Part shown: positions 9,580-17,967 of the stretch, one piece after another
Layout of the letters: every line of letters starts with the position of its first letter
How positions within the stretch are numbered: the first letter of the stretch is position 1
DNA from: CAAFZY01 sp964410325
Lineage (GTDB): Bacteria; Pseudomonadota; Alphaproteobacteria; RF32; CAG-239
Reading direction: 5' to 3'
Assembly: GCA_964410325.1 (NCBI GenBank)
Contig: CAYPFN010000005.1
Span: 11,613 to 75,612, forward strand
Length of the DNA: 64,000 bases
Notes under the pieces: model-generated
Seen by the model: only the letters and a program-made list of their open reading frames with translations
Database searches by the model: none
What the model was told of the DNA's origin: nothing
Program-made: the position numbers and the translations under genes

Positions 9580-10149
9580 CTACAATTAACAACAATAGAT
9601 TTCTGCCTGCCCTTTCTTATTTCAAAATCCAAAATAGACACTTTAAATACATTCTCTTCCACATTCAGCTCACCACTATTACCAAACCTTTCTGGATAGG
9701 ACATGATTGTTCTCAACTCTTATCGTTACTCTGCTGGACCGACCCATAATACCAACATTTAATATTGAAAAAATCTGCATAAAACAGTGTACGATACTCA
9801 ACCAAACAACCAATATGCTTATATGTTTGCGATAGCGGTACATTTTAACCGGATTTTTCACCACATCCGTAGAAACCGATACGCTTTCTACTCCGACAAA
9901 TCCCTACAGCGTAAAATTAAGCATCATGTCGATAGCACTCACATATCATTTCCGGTAACATCACAACCACCCATATAGGTATCGGCATTAAAACAAAACC
10001 AACCCCAAAACACCATACCGATACTCATAAAAAGAGAATAATCTTTCATATCTCCAAATCGCATCTTTTGCGCCGAATATTGCAGTGTAAACAATTACAA
10101 TCGAAATCAAGCTGTTTAATCTCTGCGCCAGACCATCTCACAAATCTTT
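9580..10149. other. 570-bp region without a convincing gene
   Basis: Only short, unrelated open frames occur on either strand, none with a good ribosome site. The minus strand between about 9520 and 9860 has two overlapping short frames that could be remnants of a decayed gene, but I can identify no family. No repeat or RNA gene is seen. Confidence 0.4.
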
Positions 10150-10181
10150 AGAAGCCCCGCAAAATTTTGCAGGGCTTCTAA
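10150..10181. terminator. hairpin downstream of the hydrolase gene
   Basis: TAGAAGCCC pairs with GGGCTTCTA around an inner GCAAAATTTTGC stem. It lies 36 bases beyond the stop of the minus-strand hydrolase gene. The U-tract is weak on that strand, so efficiency is uncertain. Confidence 0.65.
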
Positions 10182-10216
10182 AAAACTCTAATATTTTTTA
10201 TTATCACCGTTGCCAG

Positions 10217-10984
10217 CTATAAAATTTCAACTTCATCAAACTCTGTTTCGTCCGTTGTTAAAACATCATCCGTTTCCAGAAGCATTTTTTCTTCTTCGTT
10301 TTCAGTTTTACGACGGCGACCTCTTTTTTTCTTAACTGGCGTTTTACGGCTTAAGACATCTAACACATAATTTCCTACCACTTTGTACAAATCGATCAAA
10401 TGATTGTTATACATATGATCGCCAGACTCAATCATAGCAAAATCAACCGATACGCTGCGCTGCATATTTAGACGTCTGGCCAATGTCGCCACCTGTTGCG
10501 GATTAACAATTTCATCAGCGCCGCCCTGAATGATTAAACCAGAAGTCGGACACGGTGCCAGAAAAGAAAAATCTTTTTCATTTGCTGGCGGCGAAACAGC
10601 AACAAAATTATTAATATCCGGACGGCGCATTAAAAGTTGCAAGGCAATCCACGCTCCAAAAGAATAGCCAGCAATCCAACATTGCCGCGCATCAGGATTC
10701 TGATTCTGTAGCCAATCTAGAGCAATTGTTGCATCTGAAAGTTCACCCGGACCGTCTTCAAACATGCCCTGCGAACGCCCTACTCCTCTAAAATTAAAAC
10801 GCAGTACCGAAAAGCCCAAATCTTTAAAACAGCTGAACAAACTATATACAACTTTATTATTCATTGTTCCGCCATATTGCGGATGTGGATGCAAAATCAG
10901 GGCAACCGGAGCATCAGGGCGTTCACTTTTATGACAGCGCCCTTCCAGGCGGCCAGCATGACCGTTAAACAAAACTTCAACCAT
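10217..10984 (-). CDS. alpha/beta hydrolase with charged C-terminal tail
   Basis: This is an alpha/beta-hydrolase-fold protein of the COG2945-like group. It has the LILHPHPQYGGTMNN oxyanion segment, the nucleophile elbow GYSFGAW, the acid in GGADEIV and the catalytic histidine in SGDHMYN, so the Ser-Asp-His triad is complete. The substrate is unknown. After the fold ends (about residue 210) there is a striking tail: a very basic KKKRGRRRK block, resembling an AT-hook, followed by about 30 mostly acidic residues. That tail is not part of the usual family. No signal peptide; probably cytoplasmic. The gene is alone, divergent from cysE. Confidence 0.85.
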   Translation of the reverse strand: MVEVLFNGHAGRLEGRCHKSERPDAPVALILHPHPQYGGTMNNKVVYSLFSCFKDLGFSVLRFNFRGVGRSQGMFEDGPGELSDATIALDWLQNQNPDARQCWIAGYSFGAWIALQLLMRRPDINNFVAVSPPANEKDFSFLAPCPTSGLIIQGGADEIVNPQQVATLARRLNMQRSVSVDFAMIESGDHMYNNHLIDLYKVVGNYVLDVLSRKTPVKKKRGRRRKTENEEEKMLLETDDVLTTDETEFDEVEIL

Positions 10985-11019
10985 ATATAATTCTCTTTTT
11001 TATCATTAATTTACTTTTT

Positions 11020-11048
11020 TTAAGTTAAATTATCATAACATTTATAAT
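11020..11048 (+). promoter_or_regulatory. candidate cysE promoter
   Basis: A perfect TATAAT at 11043-11048 lies 17 bases after a weak -35 (TTAAGT). Transcription would start near 11055, which lies after the ATG at 11052 and supports the start at 11082. Confidence 0.5.
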
Positions 11049-11081
11049 AAAATGTTAATTTTTCTAAGGAATATACAAAAA

Positions 11082-11771
11082 ATGAAAAGAAAAAACAAGT
11101 CTATAATTTTAGAAGATTTGGATTCTGTCATTGACCGCGATCCAGCAACCTCATCCAGAGCGCAAGCGCTGCTTTTTTCCTCGGGTTTTCATGCAATTGC
11201 CCTATATCGCCTCAACCATTGGTTATGGCAAAAAAACTGGAAGTTAACAGCGCGTTTTTTCTCTCAGGCAACTCGGTTTTTGACCGGCATTGAGATTCAT
11301 CCAGGTGCAAAAATCGGCAAAGGCTTTTTCATTGACCACGGCATGGGCGTCGTGATTGGCGAAACCACACAAATCGGCAGTAACGTGACTTTATATCATG
11401 ACGTTACTTTAGGTGGCACAACGGTTTTTGATAAAAACGGAAAAAAAATAGACAAGCGCCATCCTACCATCGGCAACAATGTCATTATCGGCTCCGGCGC
11501 CCAGGTTCTGGGTCCCATCAAAATTGGCAACAATGTTAAAATCGGTTCCAATGCCGTTGTCGTTAAAAATATCGCAGCAAACCAGACGGTTGTCGGTGTT
11601 CCAGCTCATACAACGGAAAAAAATCAAAATACAGATAAAAAATTTTGCGCTTATGCCATTGGTAAAGATACCCCTGATCCGATAGATGAAGATATAAAAA
11701 AGCTGCAAATTCAAATCAAACAACTGCAGAAAGAAATAGACAAATTAAAAACGCAAAATAAAATGCAATAA
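11082..11771 (+). CDS. cysE: serine O-acetyltransferase
   Basis: It acetylates L-serine with acetyl-CoA, the first step of cysteine synthesis. The N-terminal helical part contains SRAQALLFSSGFHAIALYRLNHWLW; then comes a left-handed beta-helix of hexapeptide repeats with IEIHPGAKIGKGFFIDHG, where the catalytic histidine lies, and GVVIGETTQIG and VTLGGT. The C-terminus is a heptad-like basic/acidic coiled coil (KKLQIQIKQLQKEIDKLK) that is unusual for CysE, whose C-terminus normally contacts cysteine synthase. I chose ATG 11082 because TAAGGA precedes it and a TATAAT box lies over the upstream ATG. It is the short EpsC-like form (about 229 aa). Confidence 0.9.
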   Translation: MKRKNKSIILEDLDSVIDRDPATSSRAQALLFSSGFHAIALYRLNHWLWQKNWKLTARFFSQATRFLTGIEIHPGAKIGKGFFIDHGMGVVIGETTQIGSNVTLYHDVTLGGTTVFDKNGKKIDKRHPTIGNNVIIGSGAQVLGPIKIGNNVKIGSNAVVVKNIAANQTVVGVPAHTTEKNQNTDKKFCAYAIGKDTPDPIDEDIKKLQIQIKQLQKEIDKLKTQNKMQ

Positions 11772-11848
11772 TATTGTAACTATTATTTTAATATTTTTTA
11801 TGTTAGAATAAAAATATCTTGAAAAGCAGTCGCGCAAAGGAGAAAGAT

Positions 11849-12466
11849 ATGATTAAATTTTCATCTGTATTACCTGCCGCCATAGCATTGTGTTTACTCA
11901 CAGCAACCGCCCGTGCCCAACTGCCAGCTAATCCATGGATACCGCAACCACCTTCCCCAAATGATGGTTATTTCGGTGATGACGTAGGAAATGGAACTGG
12001 CGGAGATATCACCGATTCGCCTATTTATGCCGATGGTCCGACCGGTGGTGAAATTCTACCAGTCGATCCTTGGGCGCGTGCTCGTGACCGTAGCAGTATT
12101 CGCACTTGGCGTGGCAGCGGCCAGCACGGAAAATTAAATTATATCGGCGAAGCCACTACCTATACCACAGCCATGGGACAGGAGATGATCGCCCCTGAAG
12201 TCAATCGACACAACATGATCGTTATGCTCGAACATTTAAGAAATATGGGGTATAACATTCCTACTTCTTATGACCAGAAAATTAAAGATATGCCGTCCGA
12301 CTACAAAGAAACTTTGCAGCAAAGCCTGCAAGATGTTACTTCCAGTGCCGGAGACGATCCTTTAAGTCTGATGTTCTCAAACGTGTATAATATTATGGAA
12401 AATTATACCGGACTTGACTTTAATAATTTATTGTTCAATACCATGGATATTTTAGGAACAGATTAA
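11849..12466 (+). CDS. secreted hypothetical protein
   Basis: I recognise no family. From the ATG at 11849, which has a clean AAAGGAG ribosome site, the protein is 205 aa. It starts with a classical signal peptide (lysine, hydrophobic core, cleavage after ATARA). The mature protein begins with a proline- and glycine-rich stretch (PANPWIPQPPSP, then several Gly/Asp turns), followed by a helical domain of about 90 residues after HNMIVMLEHLRNMGYNIP. It is therefore probably periplasmic or surface-exposed. An upstream in-frame ATG (11819) has no ribosome site. The trmJ start lies one base after its stop, so the two share a transcript, although their functions show no clear link. Confidence 0.75.
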   Translation: MIKFSSVLPAAIALCLLTATARAQLPANPWIPQPPSPNDGYFGDDVGNGTGGDITDSPIYADGPTGGEILPVDPWARARDRSSIRTWRGSGQHGKLNYIGEATTYTTAMGQEMIAPEVNRHNMIVMLEHLRNMGYNIPTSYDQKIKDMPSDYKETLQQSLQDVTSSAGDDPLSLMFSNVYNIMENYTGLDFNNLLFNTMDILGTD

Positions 12467-12467
12467 A

Positions 12468-13202
12468 ATGGTATTACAACAGACGCTTTGTCCAGTAATC
12501 ATTTTGGTTCATCCGCAAATGGCTGAAAATATCGGCATGGCCGCCCGTGCTATGCTGAATTGTGCTTTATATAACCTGCGGCTGGTCAAACCGAGGGAAA
12601 ATCATCTTTCAAAAAAAGCATTGGCCGCCTCTTCCGGCGCTGATAAAATTCTACAAGATGCTGAAACATACAATTCAACGGCTGAGGCGGTAGCTGACTT
12701 GAATGTAGTTTATGCCACGACAGCCCGCCGCCGCAACCAGATAAAAACCGTCTATACGGCTGAAAAAGCTATGGAGCCACTTAACCATATGCTAAAATCT
12801 GGCAATCGCTGCGGTATTTTATTTGGCCCAGAGAGAACAGGACTTGAAAATGATGATGTATCCTTAGCCGATGCCATTATCGAAATTCCGCTGAATCCGC
12901 AGCATTGTTCTCTAAATTTATCACAAGCGGTTTTGCTTATCGGTTATGAGTGGTACAAAACCCAAGTTAGTATTCCCGCCGAACAATTTATCACCAACAC
13001 AACCCATCCGGCAGCCAAAGAACACGTTTTCAGATTCCTGGAATTTTTGGAAGATTCTCTAAAAGACTTCAAAAATCTGCAAGATGAAGATAAACGCCCA
13101 ACCTTATTGCGTAATCTACATAACATTTTTACGCGCGGCCAAATGACCGAACAGGAGTTAAATACTCTTTACGGCATCATCAATCATTTTCGGCAAAAAT
13201 AA
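12468..13202 (+). CDS. trmJ: tRNA (cytidine/uridine-2'-O-)-methyltransferase TrmJ
   Basis: It is a SpoU/SPOUT-class 2'-O-methyltransferase; the family methylates the ribose at position 32 of several tRNAs. The order of motifs is VHPQMAENIGMAARAM (motif 1, about 15-30), GILFGPERTGL (motif 2, about 113-124) and IEIPLNPQHCSLNLSQAV (motif 3, about 138-155), which form the SAM-binding trefoil knot. A C-terminal helical extension of about 80 residues matches TrmJ rather than the shorter TrmL. The length of 244 aa is normal. The start follows the previous stop by one base. Confidence 0.9.
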   Translation: MVLQQTLCPVIILVHPQMAENIGMAARAMLNCALYNLRLVKPRENHLSKKALAASSGADKILQDAETYNSTAEAVADLNVVYATTARRRNQIKTVYTAEKAMEPLNHMLKSGNRCGILFGPERTGLENDDVSLADAIIEIPLNPQHCSLNLSQAVLLIGYEWYKTQVSIPAEQFITNTTHPAAKEHVFRFLEFLEDSLKDFKNLQDEDKRPTLLRNLHNIFTRGQMTEQELNTLYGIINHFRQK

Positions 13203-13209
13203 CTAGTTT

Positions 13210-13608
13210 CTATTTTTCACAAACTGATGGATATGTCCATATTCCCGTAAGCTTGCCACATAATTCCAGCTTAAAATCATATTTACAATTACGGCTGCCT
13301 TCATCATAAGCTTTATCGTTGCGTAGACAGATCGTACGCACCATCTCATCAGTTATGCAATCTGTTTTATAACGACAGTTGTCAATCTGTTCAATTTCTT
13401 TAGTTGTTAGTTGAATACAGCCAAAATTTTCGCCCCATTTCAAACAATCATTCCGACAGCGATTCTCATCATAATCCCATACCATGGCATTGTTCAGGCA
13501 TTGATTGATTTTATGGCTTTCCAAAGTTCTAAATACGACATAACTTGCAATCAGAACAAGCAATACCCCAAAAACAACTTTTATTTTTTTACGCAATCCT
13601 CTAGTCAT
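13210..13608 (-). CDS. small cysteine-rich membrane-anchored protein
   Basis: Unrecognised family. It is 132 aa, with a basic N-terminus, one membrane helix (about residues 10-27, FGVLLVLIASYVVF) and a domain with ten cysteines, an even number that suggests disulfide pairing in the periplasm. The cysteine spacing (C-x3-C, and pairs 7-10 residues apart) recalls the secreted cysteine-rich protein at 35671, although they do not align clearly. It is the last gene of the glgB-glgX-malQ transcript, beginning 18 bases after the malQ stop. A link with glycogen is not obvious. It is convergent with trmJ, with only seven bases between the stops. Confidence 0.65.
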   Translation of the reverse strand: MTRGLRKKIKVVFGVLLVLIASYVVFRTLESHKINQCLNNAMVWDYDENRCRNDCLKWGENFGCIQLTTKEIEQIDNCRYKTDCITDEMVRTICLRNDKAYDEGSRNCKYDFKLELCGKLTGIWTYPSVCEK

Positions 13609-13626
13609 TTTTTCTGCTCTTCTCCT

Positions 13627-15786
13627 TTATTTACAACGCACACGCTTAAGCGCTGCGACATTTCGGATAAATTCTTCCCTATATTTTATATCTTCAAGTT
13701 TGACCGGCAAGCGTCTCCGCCAATTCGGATACTTATCTATATCCGTTCCGGGCAGATTTTGTTGCTCTGCAACGCCGAAGATATCTTCAAGCTGCACCAT
13801 AACTACTTTACTTGGCGCCTGAACTGCTAGATTATGCACTGCTTCCTCAATCCCTTCTGGATACCCTTCACCATACAAATAATTACCGCGGCGTAGCCGA
13901 TCTTCCGGCCAAAAATGTCCGATATCAAGTGCTGACAACAACAAATAACGATCACGTTCTCTGGTTTTATATGCGCTTAACCGTTCTTCATCATTAAGCA
14001 TATTCAAAGAATGTTTCAACTCAATATCATATCCAAACCACCACATCTTCAAAGGCGGCATATCGTGCGTGCCAATAGAGATAAAAGCATCTTTCGGGTA
14101 GTCTTGAGGCATTTTAAAATCACCGCAACCACTATTCCAGCGTTCTGACCACAACACGCTAATAGAATAAATCTGCCGTTCTTGGATTTTATCCAAAAAG
14201 CCCTCTGGTACATTACCTATACTTTCTCCGACAATCACACATTTATGTAAATAGCTTTCCAGTGTCAAAAGATTGAGCATATCGTCAAAATTATAGTAAA
14301 TATATGTACCTTCATCCTTATTATCAGGTATTACGAACAGGCGCATCATCCCCATAACGTGGTCAATCCGCAAAGCACCGGCATAAGCCATATTAGCGCG
14401 TAAAATTTTCAGATAAGGCTCATAAGCGCGATTTTTCAATTCATATGGATTAAAGGCGCCCAAACACCATTTCTGTCCTTGCGGGAAAAAAGCATCCGGC
14501 GGGGCGCCGGCACCTGCTTTATCAATAAAAACATACCGGTCCATCCATAATTCAGCACTGTCTTTACAGACACCGACCGGCAAATCGCGGTATAAACCGA
14601 CTTTTAATCCAAGCTCTTGAATTTTTTCATAAACAAATTTTAACTGGCGATCGGCTTCAAATTGTAAAAATTTAAAAAAATCAATAAGTTCGCAATTTTG
14701 TTTTTTAAATTCAGCAACTCCCAAAGACTGCGGATTCTGCAGCGTTTTATCCCAAGCCTGCCACCCGCCTGTTGCTGTTTTAAACTGCTGGTGATAAATA
14801 GCCTGATATGTCGCCAGCATTTCCAAATCATATCCCTTCTCTTGTTCAAAAATTGTAAATTCCCGAAAATAATCCTTATCATTTTTCATCTTGGCAAATA
14901 ATTGGCGCAGGACTTTTATCTTAAGATTATAAACTTTGGTATAATCAATCAGATCTCCCCGCCGGGCATCATCAATTTCCTGAAACAGAAGATCATTTTT
15001 AACTGCTTGAAACCCCGGCACTTTTTCCACATCAATATAAATCGGATTTAAAAACAGACGACTGATTGAAGAATACGGACTGGCATTTTCAGGACAGTCA
15101 TGGAATAGAACATTAAGAGGATTTAAACCGATAACATCAGCGCCGTTTTGGGCGCAAAGCGTTGCAAAATCTGCTAAATCGGTAAAGTCGCCCACACCCC
15201 AATTGCGGTCGCTCCTCAGTGAATAAAGCTGCAGGCTACAACCCCAGAGTTTTGCGCTTTCAATCTCAGGCGTCGTATAGCATTTTTCTGGCGCAATAGC
15301 TAAAATCGTCAAATACTTTTCTTCACCACACTCCAAAACCATATCATAATATCCGTACACTGGTTTATCTTGCAAATTAAACCATACTTTAACCCGCTCC
15401 CGGCTACCGGTCGTTCGGCTCTCATCACTCACATTCATCACAAACGCAACATCCTGCGCTTTGGCATTTATATCCGCAACATCTCGCGGAAATATCTGTA
15501 TATTAATCGGTTTATCAAGTTGTTTTCTATCTAAAATTGCCGAAAATTTTAAATCGTTACAACGCAAAATAATGATATTTTCAAGCGTCTTTTTCCAAGA
15601 TAAAAGTTCTGCCCTTTGCAAGGATGCTGCAATATCTTCTTGCGTTTTGACATTATACCCGTATTGCGCACAGAAAAACTTAATAACATCTTCGCTGACT
15701 TCATAAGACTTCTTGCTGATGCCGCCATCTGAAAACTGTCTGGCTATGCCAAGTTTATCTGCCAACAAACATAATTTTTCTTCCAT
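13627..15786 (-). CDS. malQ: 4-alpha-glucanotransferase
   Basis: It moves alpha-1,4-glucan segments between maltodextrins (amylomaltase, GH77). The family motifs are visible: GVGDFTDLADFA, GLNPLNVLFHDCPENASPYS, YRDLPVGVCKDSAELW, the 250s loop GAPPDAFFPQGQKWC, the nucleophile region LRIDHVMGM, the acid/base VGESIGNVPEG and GTHDMP. At 719 aa it is the long form with an N-terminal extension (as in E. coli, 694 aa). I place the start at 15786, where GGAGGTGG precedes the ATG; the longer frame has no ribosome site. It follows glgX by 35 bases and processes the oligosaccharides that GlgX releases. Confidence 0.94.
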   Translation of the reverse strand: MEEKLCLLADKLGIARQFSDGGISKKSYEVSEDVIKFFCAQYGYNVKTQEDIAASLQRAELLSWKKTLENIIILRCNDLKFSAILDRKQLDKPINIQIFPRDVADINAKAQDVAFVMNVSDESRTTGSRERVKVWFNLQDKPVYGYYDMVLECGEEKYLTILAIAPEKCYTTPEIESAKLWGCSLQLYSLRSDRNWGVGDFTDLADFATLCAQNGADVIGLNPLNVLFHDCPENASPYSSISRLFLNPIYIDVEKVPGFQAVKNDLLFQEIDDARRGDLIDYTKVYNLKIKVLRQLFAKMKNDKDYFREFTIFEQEKGYDLEMLATYQAIYHQQFKTATGGWQAWDKTLQNPQSLGVAEFKKQNCELIDFFKFLQFEADRQLKFVYEKIQELGLKVGLYRDLPVGVCKDSAELWMDRYVFIDKAGAGAPPDAFFPQGQKWCLGAFNPYELKNRAYEPYLKILRANMAYAGALRIDHVMGMMRLFVIPDNKDEGTYIYYNFDDMLNLLTLESYLHKCVIVGESIGNVPEGFLDKIQERQIYSISVLWSERWNSGCGDFKMPQDYPKDAFISIGTHDMPPLKMWWFGYDIELKHSLNMLNDEERLSAYKTRERDRYLLLSALDIGHFWPEDRLRRGNYLYGEGYPEGIEEAVHNLAVQAPSKVVMVQLEDIFGVAEQQNLPGTDIDKYPNWRRRLPVKLEDIKYREEFIRNVAALKRVRCK

Positions 15787-15821
15787 AAGCCACCTCCATA
15801 TACGCAGCAACTGCAGCAAAA

Positions 15822-17897
15822 TTAAACATTAATTTCAATTACCACCACCGACCATGCCGGCACCATAATTGTTTTTCCCGGCTCCAGGGCCAAATCTTGC
15901 TCGATTTTTCCAGATGTATCCAAAACGAATTTCCATTTTTTTGTTCTTTTTAAAAGCGGAAGTTGCCAGGAAACATCTCGGTTTTCGGCATTAAATATTG
16001 TCATCAGCAGCCGACCTGGAACGTACGCTATATATGCCAAAGACCGGCGTCCGTCGGTATGCCAGTCGTCATCCGTAAATTCGGTTCCTCGTTCCGTATA
16101 CCATGCCAAATCTTTAAACCCTCTTTTATTAAAAGATTTTCCGGTAAAAAAATACTCATTTTTAAAAACATTTAATCGCCGGCGTAATTTAATCAAATTA
16201 TGAACATAACGGGCAAAATTCCGATCAGCCATCGTAATAGCTTCCCACACAATCCAAGTAATAACATTATCCTGACAATATGGATTGTTGTTGCCAAACT
16301 GCGTATTAACAAATTCATCACCAGCAAATATCAGTGGCGTTCCGAATGAAAGCAACAGGGTTGCCATCAAGGCTCTTGCCCGGCGTTGTCTATTTTGATT
16401 AACATTAGAATCTTCCGTCAACCCTTCAAGGCCGGAATTCCAGCTCCAGTTGGCATCGCTCCCATCACGATTGTTCTCACCATTAACTTCATTATGTTTC
16501 TGGTTATACGCAACCAAATCACTTAAACAAAAACCATCATGCGACGTAATAAAATTAACGCTACTCCACAAGTTTCGATTATTGTGACCAAAAATATCAC
16601 TTGATCCGGCAATTCGGCTGGCAAATTCGCTCACTTGGCGTTCATCGCCACGCCAAAAGCGCCTAACGATATCGCGAAAACGATCATTCCATTCAGCCCA
16701 TCCCGGCGGATAAGCGCCGATCTGATACCCACCAACGCCGATATCCCAAGGCTCGGCAATCATTTTAACCTGTCTTAACACTTCATCTTGGCGGGCGGCC
16801 ATTAAAAAACCGCTATGATTATTAAAAACAGTGTCTACTCGGCTCAGGCTTGAGGCTAAATCCAAACGAAAACCGTCAACATGCATTTTTTCAACCCAAT
16901 ATCTCAAAGAGTCCATCACCAGCGTCAAAACATTCGGATTCTGCAGGTTAAACGACGCTCCGCAACCTGTGCTGTCATAATAAAAACGCTTATTATTTTT
17001 ATCCAACGTATAATAACTCTCATTATCAATCCCGCGATAACAAAGTGTCGGCCCAAGCTGATTTCCTTCACCAGTATGGTTATAAACCACATCCATAATA
17101 ACCTCCAGTCCATGGCTGTGCAAGGTCTTAACCATAGCCTTAAACTCATTAATATCGCCATTAACCAAATATGCCGGTTCCGGCGCAAAAAAGGCCAGCG
17201 TTTCATACCCCCAGTAATTAAGTCTGTCCTTACCGATTTTTTCTCTGAAAAAAGCCTGAGAGGGCAAAAGTTCAACCGCCGTTATTCCTAGCCATTTCAA
17301 ATAATTGACAATACTTTTGGAAGCTAATCCCGAAAATTTGCCACGGCATTTATCTTCAACCCGTGGATGTAGCAATGTATATCCTTTAGGGTGCGTTTCA
17401 TAAATAACGCTTTCGCAGAAAGAACGTCGCGGATGTTCATCGTCCTCCCAATCAAACCCCTCATCATCAACCACTACGGCCTTGGGAACATAGGGCGCAC
17501 TATCAAGTTCCGAAAAAGATAAATCTTTTTCTGGACTATCCAAATCATAACCAAAAATCGCCTTATGCCAGATTAATTTTCCCGCCAATTGTTTAGCGTA
17601 AGGATCCAGCAGCAGTTTATGATGATTAAACCTTTTGCCGCTCAAAGGCTCATAAGGCCCGTATACCCGGTAACCATACAACTGTCCGGGCTCTAGTCCC
17701 TGAACATAAGTATGCCATATACCATGGTCGTTTTCCATAATTGCAATCCGCAACTGTTCGGTAACGCCACTCTTATCAAACAAACACAGTTCCACTTTTT
17801 CGGCATTAGCCGAAAACAAAGCAAAATTAACCCCATTACCGTCATAAGTGGCACCCAGCGGATAAGTCTTTCCTGGGCGGATTTTAACTGACTGCAT
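15822..17897 (-). CDS. glgX: glycogen debranching enzyme GlgX
   Basis: This GH13 isoamylase-type enzyme cuts alpha-1,6 branches from glycogen trimmed by phosphorylase. It begins with the carbohydrate-binding CBM48 domain (YPLGATYDGNGVNFALFSANA) and continues with a TIM barrel containing VIMDVVYNHTGEG, DGFRLDLASSLSR (nucleophile Asp), KMIAEPWDIG (acid/base Glu) and FITSHDGFCL. The length of 691 aa is normal (E. coli 657). It lies between glgB and malQ in one operon. The synthesis genes glgA and glgC and the phosphorylase glgP are not in the window. Confidence 0.95.
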   Translation of the reverse strand: MQSVKIRPGKTYPLGATYDGNGVNFALFSANAEKVELCLFDKSGVTEQLRIAIMENDHGIWHTYVQGLEPGQLYGYRVYGPYEPLSGKRFNHHKLLLDPYAKQLAGKLIWHKAIFGYDLDSPEKDLSFSELDSAPYVPKAVVVDDEGFDWEDDEHPRRSFCESVIYETHPKGYTLLHPRVEDKCRGKFSGLASKSIVNYLKWLGITAVELLPSQAFFREKIGKDRLNYWGYETLAFFAPEPAYLVNGDINEFKAMVKTLHSHGLEVIMDVVYNHTGEGNQLGPTLCYRGIDNESYYTLDKNNKRFYYDSTGCGASFNLQNPNVLTLVMDSLRYWVEKMHVDGFRLDLASSLSRVDTVFNNHSGFLMAARQDEVLRQVKMIAEPWDIGVGGYQIGAYPPGWAEWNDRFRDIVRRFWRGDERQVSEFASRIAGSSDIFGHNNRNLWSSVNFITSHDGFCLSDLVAYNQKHNEVNGENNRDGSDANWSWNSGLEGLTEDSNVNQNRQRRARALMATLLLSFGTPLIFAGDEFVNTQFGNNNPYCQDNVITWIVWEAITMADRNFARYVHNLIKLRRRLNVFKNEYFFTGKSFNKRGFKDLAWYTERGTEFTDDDWHTDGRRSLAYIAYVPGRLLMTIFNAENRDVSWQLPLLKRTKKWKFVLDTSGKIEQDLALEPGKTIMVPAWSVVVIEINV

Positions 17898-17967
17898 TCA
17901 ATCTCCTTTTATCTATAAACTTTTTAGAATAATATATGTAACACAAAAAGATTAATTTTTTTCTATT

